From Cephalopachus bancanus (taxonomy: Eukaryota > Chordata > Mammalia > Primates > Tarsiidae), in NCBI GenBank assembly GCA_027257055.1, contig JAPVLO010000146.1, positions 558,001-622,000 of the forward strand: 64,000 nucleotides of DNA. The letters run 5' to 3'. The translations under genes were made by a program, and so were the position numbers. Below the pieces are notes generated by a model, which made no database searches, was not told the origin of the DNA, and saw nothing but the letters and a program-made list of their open reading frames with translations. Of the stretch, positions 35,469 through 45,843 are shown one piece after another. The first letter of the stretch is position 1. Every line of letters starts with the position of its first letter.

Positions 35469-36260
35469 TTTTGAGTCAGGGTCTCACTCTGTTGCCCAGG
35501 CTGGAGTGCAGCGGCACGATCACAACTCACCACAGCCTCTACCTCCTAGGCTTAGGCAAGCTTCCACCTCAGCCTCCCAAGTAGCTGGGACTTCAGGCAT
35601 GTGCCACCATGTGTAGCTCATTTTTTGATTTTTTTTTTTTTGTGGAAATGAAGTCTCGATATGTTGCCCAGGCTTGTCCCAAACACCTGGTCTCAAGTGA
35701 TCCCCTGCCTTGGCCTCCCAAAATGTTGAGATTACAGGGGTGAGCCACTGGGGCCAGGCCTCTCCTGTACTCTTGAAGCTACCTCAGCCTGGCCTCCACT
35801 CCCAGCATTACACTAGAACTTGACCTCCCTAATATTAGATTCTGTTGTCCACTTTTTAATCTCCATGTTCCACGCTCTGTATCACGTACATATGACTGGA
35901 ACCCTTTTCTCTCAAGACAGCCACTGTCTTGGGTTTTCTCTGACTGTTAAGTCTCAATTTCCTTCTCTGGACTCAACCTCTGAATGCTAAGCATCCTCCA
36001 AAATCGCTTCCAGCTTTCTTACACTCTCCCCGGGATCTCACTCACTCAGGCACCTCAGACCTGACTGCTCCTCTGTGCTCAGCTTTCTCTCAGCCTACCT
36101 GACATCTTCCTTCAGATGTCGCCTGGACAGCTCAGAGTCAACATTGTCTGAGTTTAACTGTGCCCTCTTTTGTCATCATGATGGCTGTGGTGACACCACA
36201 TTCTCCTGATGCCCATCTTTTCTCCCTCACCACTCCTGTTCGATCTTATTTTCACTCTCC
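34636..36260 (+). mobile_element. long L2 tract, split by an Alu
   Basis: C/T-rich text resembling L2 ORF2 on the + strand on both sides of the Alu, for example TCCAACTACTTCAAGTCTC before it and ACCTGACATCTTCCTTCAGATGTCGCCTGG, TCCCTCACCACTCCTG after it. Open frames of up to 123 codons here are L2 relics. Confidence 0.55.
35408..35757 (-). mobile_element. older Alu with (TTTC)n tail
   Basis: About 15 TTTC units (35408-35469) extend the Alu tail; GAGTCAGGGTCTCACTCTGTTGCCC, both arms, ending GCCACTGGGGCCAGGCC. Confidence 0.93.
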
Positions 36261-36876
36261 TCTTTCCAGAGCCCTGGGAAGGCTACATTGGAAGGGTGCT
36301 TTTCCGAGGCATCCATTCACAAGGGTCATTTAAACATCTCTGAAATGAATCAGAAATGGGGTACTGGTTTATTCCGGTTTCCATTTATGTCTCCTATAAC
36401 TGGCAAAATGTCCAACTGACCCCATTCCAACTGGAACAGATATTAAATATCTTACTTTGAATTTGAACATGTGACAAGAAAAAAATGCTTGCCATTTACT
36501 CTTCTCTACTGCCTGGGTACCTTTCAGTAGAGAAGAGTAAATGGCAAGCATTGAATGCTGAATGTGGACGTTATCTTCCTCCTTCAAGGCTTTGGTGTAC
36601 ATGAAGACGGTGCTCGACAGTGTCTTGAATATAAGACTTGGAGTCAGATGCTGGGACAGACTGCTCTTCCTAAGAAAGGAGCAAGGCGAGAGGAGGTTGA
36701 ACTGGGAGTGGAGGGTGGGAGTTGGAAAGACTGAGTACTAGAAAACAAAAACAGGAAAGGTCACAGTATTTGGGAAGAGAGACTTTTTCCCCAGATATCT
36801 TTTATATGCTGATGCCTTAAATTTATTTTTCTAGCTGAGACATCTCTCTTGAGTTCCGGACTTGGAGCCATCTGAT
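36261..36876. other. unique stretch containing a perfect inverted repeat
   Basis: Separates two L2 tracts. Contains the 28-bp inverted repeat at 36484-36552; nothing else recognised. Confidence 0.45.
36484..36552. repeat. perfect 28-bp inverted repeat, 13-base spacer
   Basis: Arms 36484-36511 and 36525-36552 are exact reverse complements over all 28 bases; spacer 36512-36524. Transcribed, it would form a 69-base hairpin without mismatch. Confidence 0.98.
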
Positions 36877-37390
36877 AATGAAAGCCAGCATTTATAAAGC
36901 TACCCTCATTATGTCTCATAGGCATCTCAAATTCAACCCAAACAGTATTCCTTCTCTACACACCATTTCCAGACCTTTCCACCCCACCATGTTGTTCTCT
37001 AATATTCCCTTCCTCAGGAATTGGCAATCTTACCCTCATCCTCCAATATCATCCCTCTCTCCAAAGGTCTCCTACTTCTCTCCAGAACCCACTCTGTCCT
37101 TTCTGTCCACCCATTCTCCCCCTGCCTCCAGAGGGACAGCTTTCTACAGATTTTCTGCTGGCAGAGCATGCCTTCAAGCCCTGCAATGCTTCCCATTGCT
37201 TTTAGGATAGAGTCCAACTCCCTTTTCTCTATGGTCCTTTCACCCCCATCTAGCTCCACCGCATCTCATGTTTACCTCATTGCCTGTACTCACCAAGTAC
37301 AGCTCCAGGGCTTTCTCTCATTTTCTAGAGCACCCCCGGCATCTTCCAACTCAGGCGCTCTTCCTGGCCTGACTACTTTTTGGATGGTGA
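36877..37390 (+). mobile_element. L2 tract
   Basis: AGGCATCTCAAATTCAACCC, CAATGCTTCCCATTGCTTTTAGG, GATAGAGTCCAACTCCC, CTCTTCCTGGCCTGACTAC follow L2 order on the + strand. Confidence 0.75.
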
Positions 37391-38723
37391 CATTACAAAG
37401 TCACTAGTTAGGAAAGGAGCACTTTGCCATAGAACTGGGGGAAGCACAGGCTCCATGAGACATGTTGGAAAGGCTCTCTCCCTGAGAGCTGGTTCTTCTT
37501 AAACCAAAGTATTCGGGGAAGAAAAAATGAACAGAATGCATCTGAATCCCAAAGGACCGGAGAACCCACCATATTCTGGATAACTGTACCTTCTTCACCT
37601 CACATGCTGAAGTGGGGTTGAAGAGACCTGCCATGGCCATCTCAAAAGGAGAAACAAAGCCTGCAGAGAGGCCAGCCTGGGCTTTTGGGTGGGAGTGTGT
37701 ACTGGGCCCAGCATGAGGAGGGGGAGCCCCTCGTCTTGGCTCCATGAAACTTTGCTCCTTTCTGCCTATGGACTCTGGTTGGTGCCTGACAGCTGCACCC
37801 TAAACTGGATGCTTTTTAGCCTGAATTGCAATAACTAAAGTGAACTGAGTTACTACAAACAGTTTATTATTCATTCAGTGGACAATGCTCTGAACTTGGT
37901 CTACTTACTAGATGCTACATACTAAATGGTATAGACAATGGACTCTGGTCCATTCTACCATTATATAGGATATAAAGAGTTTTAAAACTATATTCTCTAT
38001 ACTTTATATGCTCTATTAAACAGCACACACTTTAGCTGTATACAATGAGTTGGGTATTATGTATACTAGGACAATGTTTTGTCATAATAGGAATTTAGAA
38101 AAATACACATTGAATGAATGACTATGACACTTATTCAACACCATATTATGTCCTAGTACAGTCTGGTCACTGAAGATTTATTCTTCCAAATTCTTCCCTT
38201 AGCCCTCTCTTTAAGGGCGGTTTCCTTCTTTTATCACCTTTTGTGGGTTATTGGGACAGGTAAATTCATTGACCTATCCACGTCTGAGCTTTAGGTTTGA
38301 ACCCATGATGACCTGAGTGTATATGGGGGAAAGGAAAGCTGACAACTGGGGGTAGACCCCAGGAATGTCAAGGCCAACCCTGGGCTTGGGGGGAAACCAG
38401 CCATGCCTCCAAGTCCCACCCAGAGAGGCGTTGGGGTGCTGTGTGGTTATCCTTCGCTTTTTCAAGAACAAAGTTCAGAGGGTCATGAAGTCCCAGAACC
38501 AGAAAGGGTGTTAGTGACACTTCCTAGCCCAACTCTCCCCCAAATCATAGGCCCTACTCCCTACTCCTCAAATCAGATGAGACAGACAGGCTCTGGCCGT
38601 TCCCTTATTTTTAGTGGCAACACTCTCTGGCCAGTTTTTCGGGGTTATTCCCAGCTCCCTTGCTTTTGAAACAAGTGACCAGAAAGCCTAGAGTCCTTTT
38701 GTAAGTGCGTCAGTTCTCCCCAG
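37391..38723. other. no recognised feature before the BAALC promoter
   Basis: About 1.3 kb. 37800-38160 is AT-rich. The reverse 113-codon open frame at 37404-37745 has no recognised similarity. Upstream regulatory elements may lie here but none can be named. Confidence 0.4.
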
Positions 38724-38945
38724 GATGGATGGATGGATGGAAGGATGGATGGATGGATGGAAGGATAGATGGGTGGGTGGATGGAAGGAAGGAAGGAAGG
38801 AAGGAAGGAAGGAAGGAAGGAAGGAAGGAAGGAAGGAAGGAAGGAAGGAAGGGAGGATGGAAGGAAGGGAGGATGGGAGGATGGATGGATGGATGGATGG
38901 ATGGGTGGAAGGAAGGATGGACAGATGGATAGGAGGATGAACGGA
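38724..38945 (+). repeat. (GGAT)n / (GGAA)n compound microsatellite next to the BAALC promoter
   Basis: Runs of GGAT flank an uninterrupted run of about 17 GGAA units (38783-38850), followed by mixed GGAT/GGAA/GGGA units. The array abuts the CpG island and ends roughly 380 bases before the BAALC ATG. All long open frames here on both strands (HPSI/FLPS or GWMD/KEGR repeats) are by-products of the tetranucleotide repeat. Confidence 0.95.
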
Positions 38946-39217
38946 TGGGCGTGCAAGAGGCTGGGAACTGTAATCCGGCCCGGCATCTCCTCGCGGGTCC
39001 CCCGCCCTCCTCCGGCGGCTCCTGAGCCCCGGCCTGCTCTGGAGCTCCGAAACAGGGTGCGGTGCGGGCGAGCGGGGGGCCTGGGGTCGGGCAGCGGCAG
39101 CCGCGAGGCCGAGAGGAGGCGAGGACGCGGGGGGGGGCGGGCCTCGGAGGCGGCGGGAGGGGCCGCCGGGAGGGGCGGCGGGCGCGCGGGACTCGGCGCC
39201 GGCGGGCGCGGGGAGCG

Positions 39218-39268
39218 ATGTCGCCGCCGCCGCCCCCTCGCGGGCCGAGGCTGCGCCGCCGGCGCTGA
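39218..39268 (+). CDS. upstream ORF in the BAALC leader (16 codons)
   Basis: ATG at 39218 opens [16 protein letters not shown] and stops with TGA at 39266-39268, 54 bases before the BAALC ATG. The context (G at -3, T at +4) is moderate. If transcription starts upstream of 39218 it would be translated first and could lower BAALC output; the Pro-run followed by Arg-run is of a kind that can slow ribosomes. The ORF is certain from the sequence, its translation is inference. Confidence 0.45.
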   Translation: MSPPPPPRGPRLRRRR

Positions 39269-39322
39269 GCCGCCGCTGGAGCTGCGAGCCGGGCGGCAGC
39301 CGAGCGCGCCCGCGGCGGGAGG

Positions 39323-39482
39323 ATGGGCTGCGGCGGGAGCCGGGCGGACGCCATCGAGCCCCGCTACTACGAGAGCTGGACCCGGGAGACCGAGTCCACC
39401 TGGCTCACCTACACCGACTCGGACGCGCCGCCCAGCGCCGCCGCCCCGGACAGCGGCCCCGAAGCGGGCGGCCTGCACGCGG
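39323..39482 (+). CDS. BAALC: BAALC coding exon 1 (residues 1-53 plus first base of codon 54)
   Basis: The reading frame starts [19 protein letters not shown] and continues with [19 protein letters not shown], which I recognise as the N-terminus of BAALC, a small vertebrate protein (about 145 residues in the main human isoform) expressed in brain and in haematopoietic progenitors. Gly2 and Cys3 are the known N-myristoylation and palmitoylation sites that attach the protein to membranes; the N-terminal part is reported to bind CaMKII-alpha, and BAALC is linked to MEKK1/ERK signalling in leukaemia. The ATG has A at -3 and G at +4, a strong Kozak context. The exon ends in ...GGLHA followed by G|GTGAGC, a consensus donor in phase 1; the human protein also passes to its next exon just here (after LHS). 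The rest of the protein (about 90 residues) is not in the window. One residue near the end (Ala53 for Ser) differs from the human sequence as I recall it. No damage is visible. Confidence 0.97.
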
Positions 39483-39700
39483 GTGAGCGAGGCCGGGCCC
39501 CGAAGGGGGCGGGGGGCTGGGCGAAGGGGCAGCCGCAGACCCGTCCCCAGAGAATTGATGGGTGGAGGGTGGGGAGGACTGACAGAGCCAGAGACAGGAC
39601 CCGCCCGCTAGCGGCAGGGAGCGGGGTCCCAGGGAGCGGGGTGGACGCGAGCCCCTTCCAGAAGCTGAGCTGACCCCTTCCAGCTGCGGGGAACCCAGCG

Positions 39701-40980
39701 CCTCTTTGTCTGTGCCATCGCCTGCTCAGTGGCCCGGGCTGGATGGATGGGAGGACAGCCCGCCTCCTCCGGACACCCATCCCCGCGTCCCCAGCCCGCT
39801 TGGGTTCGCCTCTGCCCTCCTTGGTCCACCTTCCCCTCTGGCCACCTGCGTCCCCACCCGGGGACTTCCATCCACCTGGCGCCTCTCTCCCTCGATTTAT
39901 AGACAAGGCGCCTGACCAGGATGGCCTGGGTGGAGTCTTCCTTGTCGCTTCCTTTTTTTTTTTTTCCTCTTGGAAATGAGCTCCCTCGTGGCCTTCAAAT
40001 ACCAGGATCCTAGTTCAGGGCAAAACAAATGCTTGCCCGCCTGCCTCATCGCTAGTTCTGCACTTAAGCTTACTTTTCAACAGTTGTTTCCCGGTAAAGG
40101 ACTTCCCTCCCTACTCCGTGGGGTCTCAATGCTTCATATGAGGCAGTGCATAAAAGTGGATTTTGACTATAAATTAAATATCCTTACCTAAGGCATTCCC
40201 CATCCAGCAGAAATCTGACAGGAGATGCAAAGAACTTTCTGGTCCAGTCACAAGTTAGGATTTTTTTTTTAAGCAGTCGCTAATAATTATAGCAAAGAGA
40301 TGAAAACTGTTGCCATAGATTGAGCTTTAATCATAAACGGGTAAAGACCTCACTACTTATGACATGGATGTTGTCAAAAGCTAGATGAATATTTGGATAA
40401 AAATGCTTAACTGTTTCCTTTATATTGTTGGTGTTTTTGAATAACGAAACCTAAAATAGAATAGGGTTGAGTTGAAGCATAAAGTATATTAGATGGAGGA
40501 AGAAAGACATGTGAAGTACTTTTAGAAGCTTCATAATCCTAAATCCATGCCTCCTAAATAACAGCTGTCACTTTAATCTTGAAAACAAGTTTCTCCATCC
40601 TTTAGGACCAAAGGTGGCTCCTTTGTCACATGAACTTTGTGGCTTGCTTTTTAAAAAAATTTTAAATCATGATGTTTGTGAACCCTGTACAGGCATGATG
40701 CTGTATTTGTCTCTAATTTTTCCCACTCACAGTGGCAATCATAGTGGTTACTTTGTGTTGCCGATGCTTTTAGCAAGTTACCAAATGATGTGTTGGCCAA
40801 ATTCAGTGTCAGAATGAGGCTAAGATATGAGCCTTCTAAAGGGGTCTGGTAAATATCCCTTTACAGGCAGAGTCAAAGGCCAGAGAAGCACTCCAAGGAG
40901 ATGAGCATAAAAAGATCTAGCATGGAAAACAAACCCCTAAGTACAGCTTTAAGGGATGGTTGCCTTGGTGATTGGGAGTC
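39701..40980. other. intron 1, no recognised repeat
   Basis: About 1.3 kb without Alu or other repeat directly after the CpG island, a common pattern near promoters where intronic regulatory sequence is retained. No specific site is claimed. Confidence 0.4.
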
Positions 40981-40985
40981 TATGG

Positions 40986-41036
<51 letters not shown>
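40986..41036 (+). repeat. (TG)n microsatellite
   Basis: About 25 TG units, followed by GCACGCG. Confidence 0.98.
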
Positions 41037-41037
<1 letters not shown>

Positions 41038-41340
41038 ACGCGTGGAATTCAGCTTCAGCCCAGGACAATACCCTGAAATTTGCAAGACCCTTAGATGGGC
41101 AGAGTCATTTTGATTCCCTAGAAACCTCTATCAGCCTCAGGGGAGAAGAACATTTCTGAAGACCAATACTAGATCAAGGATTCCCTTGGAGTGTAGTGGC
41201 ATTCCCCAGGACCTTTGAAAGAGTGGCTTGATCCCTGTGGATTTTTCAGACTGGGAACTGGTCATCTTTAGTCAGAGTAGGTCGTCTGAGAAAGCTGCAA
41301 ATCCTGGGTTTCAGCCACCCTGGGAGATGAGCCAGGATTC

Positions 41341-41632
41341 TTTTGGCGGGGGGGGGTCGGATCTCACTGTCGCCCAGGCTGGAGTACAGTGGTACGATCA
41401 CAGCTACCGCAGCCTCGACCTACTGGACTCAGGTGATCCTTCCACCTCAACCTTCCAAGTAGCTGGAACTACAGGTGTGCGGCAGCATGCCCGGTGAATT
41501 TTTCTTGATTTATTGTAGAGATGAGGTCTTGCCAAGTTGCCCAGGCTGGTCTGGAACCTCTGGGCTCAGGCAATCCTCTTGCCTCAGCCTCCCAAAGTTC
41601 TGGGATTACAGGTGTGAGCCACCGCATCTGAC
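41341..41632 (-). mobile_element. Alu, intermediate type
   Basis: GGTCGGATCTCACTGTCGCCC, linker TTGATTTATTGTAGAG and GCCAAGTTGCCCAGG as in the young subfamily, but other positions AluJ-like; ends GCCACCGCATCTGAC. Confidence 0.9.
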
Positions 41633-42645
<1,013 letters not shown>

Positions 42646-42646
42646 C

Positions 42647-42703
42647 CCCTATTTACCCTGCTCCATTGAAACCACACTCCCTATTTACCCTGCTCCATTG
42701 AAA
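42647..42703 (+). repeat. short tandem duplication, 32-bp period
   Basis: The 25 bases at 42647-42671 recur exactly at 42679-42703, directly after the Alu end. Confidence 0.95.
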
Positions 42704-43565
42704 CACCTGACCTGCCCAGAGATTTCATTTCTTTTCCAGGCCCCTCCACCGCAACTCCACAACCATACCTACCGAACAGCCCCATTGGAGCATACATGCT
42801 TTTACATCTTACTTTAACTTCTACTAGCCACATCCAGATTGCAGATGTGTCACATGACAAGTGTTCAGTAGATATCTTTGAAGGAATTCTGCACTTCACT
42901 GTGGAAAGGGAGGGGACATGGTTTTCTGCCAATTCCACAAAGGAGTTTCTTACCTCTCCTCCTTACACAGAAAGTGATCCTTAGCTTCTGGTTCATGTTT
43001 TCAGAGATCATCTTCACTCCCCTGCAGAAGTGAATGACATTTTTAGACCTGACTATTCTGTAGCCTGGAATTTAAGACTTACCTGAGGTCACAGTATTTG
43101 ATATTTACTGTTTCCCTGTGTCACCAAAGACTGTGCCCATGTCACAGAAGGAAATTAGTCCGGCATGATTTAGTCTTCATAAAATCAGACTGCTGGCTTG
43201 ATTTTTACTTCCATTGTCTGATGGTGGTCTCCAAGGAGAAAGGGAGTCTCTGAGGCCACCATGATCCAGCTTGCCTCAGCTGTTCCATACATTAATGACT
43301 TCAATTTGATGTCATCATAAGTCCTTAAAATTGCATTCTTAAGTCTCCCGTTTTGGACTGTAAGTTTTTTTTCCTTCTAATTTCTCTAGAGAATAAAACA
43401 TTTCAAATGTCTCTAAAGTGCTTCTAGTTTATAGTTATAAATTGCTAAGTAATTGCTTTAGTATAATAGAAGTTTGCAGAATTAGAGACTCAGCAAAATG
43501 ATCTACCCAGATAAATCGAAAGATAGTCAAATAAAATGGAGAGCACTTAATATTACTATTTGCTA
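42704..43565. other. no recognised feature
   Basis: About 860 bases of unique intron. Confidence 0.4.
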
Positions 43566-43785
43566 ACATGTATTATTGATTTGCCAAGGGCTAGTGCTGT
43601 CATGGCCACTTTATATAAATTATCTCCTTTAATCCTCACAACCAGATGAAGCGGGAACTATTACCACCCTCCTTTTGCAATTGAAGGAATGAGGCTTCAA
43701 GTGTGTGAATTACTTTTCCCAGTTCAGGCCTGGAATTCAGCTGTGTCTGATTCCAAACCCTGTGCTCCTAAATCCAGTCTTCCTG
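43566..43785 (-). repeat. MIR
   Basis: ATTATCTCCTTTAATCCTCACAACC, GAAGGAATGAGGCTTCAAG, CAGGCCTGGAATTCAGC, CCCTGTGCTCCTAAATCC in reverse MIR order. Confidence 0.87.
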
Positions 43786-44384
43786 ACTAATGAGCATTCA
43801 CTATCTTGATTTCTTGATTTAACTGCTTATGAAACTCAAGATCTAGTCTGATCTCAGACAGTAGCATTTTCTTCTACATCATCCCTGAAGATGGACCATC
43901 TCTTCCCCAGAGAAGGCAGCCTCCCCACGCTTTTGTGGGCCCTATGAGATGCTTCCTGCCCCCTTGCCAATTCTGCCTGGTGAGCTCCAGACCAGTGCAA
44001 TCAAGTCTTGCAAAAATAGATTTTTCTGTCTTTGGAAACAGCTGCCACATCACCTCTTACCCTCGGTCCTCTAGGCCAAGCACATGCAACTCCTTCAATC
44101 ATTTCTCACACCTCATGTGGCCTGACTATATTCCTCTAAACACACCATTCAGTTTGCCAAAGTCCCTCTTGATACGAGTGACCTGCGGTTAGCTCCAAGG
44201 TACTGATGTCATCTGAGCAGCACAGAGCAATATGAAACGTACTATGACACGGCCATTGAACAAACCTCTCCTAGTGCAAGTAAAATAGGTTATGATTTGT
44301 TCGTTTTTTTGCATTAAGGTTGTGATTTATTAAAACCTTTAGATCTTTCTAATCAAATTTAAGTCCTGTGACATTGGGGACATT

Positions 44385-44768
44385 TGATTTTCTCTGCTAT
44401 GCATGAACAGTGACTGGAATACAGGTGTCACTCAATAAATGCTTTGTTTGTTTGTTGAGACGGGGTCTTATTCTGTTGCCTAGGCTAGAATACAGTGGCA
44501 CTAACCTAGCTCATGCAGCCTCAACTTCCTGGACTCAAGCAGTCCTCCACCTCAGCTTCTCAAGCCAAGGTGCTGGGACTACAGGCTCATTCCACCATAC
44601 CTAGCTAATGTTTCTCCTTTTTTTGTAGCGATGAGGTCTTACTATGTTGCCCAGGTTGTTCTTGAACTACTGGACTCAAACAGTTCTCCCTTCTTGGCCT
44701 CCCAAAGTGCTGTGATTACAGGCAGGAGCCACCAGGCTCTGCCAATAAATGCTTATTGAATGAATGAG
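44385..44768 (+). mobile_element. short L2 3' end interrupted by an Alu
   Basis: CACTCAATAAATGCTT before the Alu and AATAAATGCTTATTGAATGAATGAG after it form the typical L2 3' terminus. Confidence 0.6.
44446..44743 (-). mobile_element. older dimeric Alu
   Basis: GAGACGGGGTCTTATTCTGTTGCC, both arms, ending GCCACCAGGCTCTGCC; duplication AATAAATGCTT at 44434-44444 and 44744-44754. Confidence 0.9.
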
Positions 44769-44940
44769 TTTTTCCTTCCATGAATCCTATTGATTTCTGT
44801 AACCCAAATTTGGGATCTTAGCATTCACTTCTGTTAAAATTCATCTTGTTGGTTTTGGTTTGATGTTTAAATTTGCTGACCTTGATTCATTTTGATAGTG
44901 TTATGAAGACAATATTCTAGGTCTTTGTTTCCCTATATTG

Positions 44941-45829
44941 ACAGACTGAAGATAAAAGACATTTATTTGTTCTTTGAGTAGACATTTGGCACAAAAATGA
45001 ATGAGGTAAATTCCTTGACCTCAAGAAGTTAATATTATAGGGAGACAGATTTAAAAGTGGGCACATTTCAGGTCAGCATGGTCCATACCGAAAGGGCATG
45101 GAGGAAATGCATTGGATGTGTTCAGGGGACTAAGCAGTTTGTTCTGCTTGGGGAGGGGTCCATGTGTGTCCAGACCACTGCAGGAGCCCAGAGGAGGAAG
45201 CAGGACCGTCCTGGCAGGCCCTCTCAGCCTGGAGAGGTGCAGGGAGGCAGCCTGGGGCCCTGATTCCCTCCTTGAGAGTGATAACACCTGTGGAGAGCCT
45301 CAGAGGAGTGACTTTCTGGGGATAAAGCCTTTCTATCCCCAGCCCTGCTCCCTCTACATACCTGTGACCCTTTGTGGTTATATTTTCAAATAGCTACAGA
45401 CTCTTGTCTACCGCTCTCAAGGATGACTGTTAGGTAAGATGAAGTAAGGGGTCTGCTAGGTTAGGTAAGGGACCATTTCACTCACCATTCTATTCCTGTG
45501 CCTGGCTATAGTACAGGACCTTGAGTGTCACCTCTTGAATGAATAAATCTAAAACTTCTTGGTGTGTGTTTCTAGACAATGTGCTCATTCCTCACCTGTT
45601 TCATCTACTCATCTTTTTCTTGTCTACCTGATTGGTTGCATAGTAAGAAAACATGTTCCTTTCTCATGGTCCTTTTGCCAAGCATAAGTCTCTTGGCTCT
45701 AAGGGTCATTTTGCAAAAAGCACTACAAGAAACAGGTGGCAATAAACTTAGGCAGTTTATAAAGGCTCAGAGAGTCTCATGTTCTCATGTCCTTGTCTCA
45801 TGGGTAGAGTGTTACATCCTGCCACCAGC
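44941..45829. other. weak L2 pieces, otherwise unique
   Basis: 44990-45190 weakly recalls reverse L2; 45480-45550 (CTGTGCCTGGCTATAGTACAGG, CTTGAATGAATAAATC) looks like a forward L2 3' end. The rest is unique. Confidence 0.4.
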
Positions 45830-45843
45830 TCCCAGGTACTCTG

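Larger units (their letters stand above)
38950..39700. promoter_or_regulatory. CpG island and presumed promoter of BAALC
   Basis: Sequence composition switches abruptly to very high G+C with dense CpG immediately after the GGAT/GGAA array and returns to ordinary composition about 200 bases after the splice donor. Several GC-box-like G-runs (for example around 39128-39142 and 39170-39180) are present; I see no TATA box, so a dispersed CpG-island start is expected. The transcription start cannot be placed from sequence alone. Confidence 0.85.
44050..44940 (-). mobile_element. L3/CR1 LINE fossil, split by later insertions
   Basis: CAACTCCTTCAATCATTTCTCAC, CAGTTTGCCAAAGTCCCTCTTG, TCATCTGAGCAGCACAGAGCAATATG, then after the Alu GAATCCTATTGATTTCTG and TTCTGTTAAAATTCATCTTGTTGG follow the order of the L3/CR1 3' region in reverse. 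One of the oldest repeats in the window. Confidence 0.7.

Noticed and set aside
34531..37407. Several open frames of 110-128 codons rich in Ser, Leu and Pro
   Set aside because: They coincide with C/T-rich L2 tracts and show no consistent frame.
37404..37745. 113-codon minus-strand frame upstream of BAALC as an antisense gene
   Set aside because: No similarity, no splice or promoter signal; length is within chance.
38645..39478. 277-codon minus-strand open frame and 280-codon plus-strand open frame across the microsatellite and CpG island
   Set aside because: Both are products of the tetranucleotide repeat and GC-rich DNA lacking stops; the real frame here is BAALC from 39323.
38769..39611. 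Possible N-terminal extension of BAALC
   Set aside because: The long plus-strand frame through the CpG island is not the BAALC frame, and the known protein starts at the Met-Gly-Cys lipidation signal.
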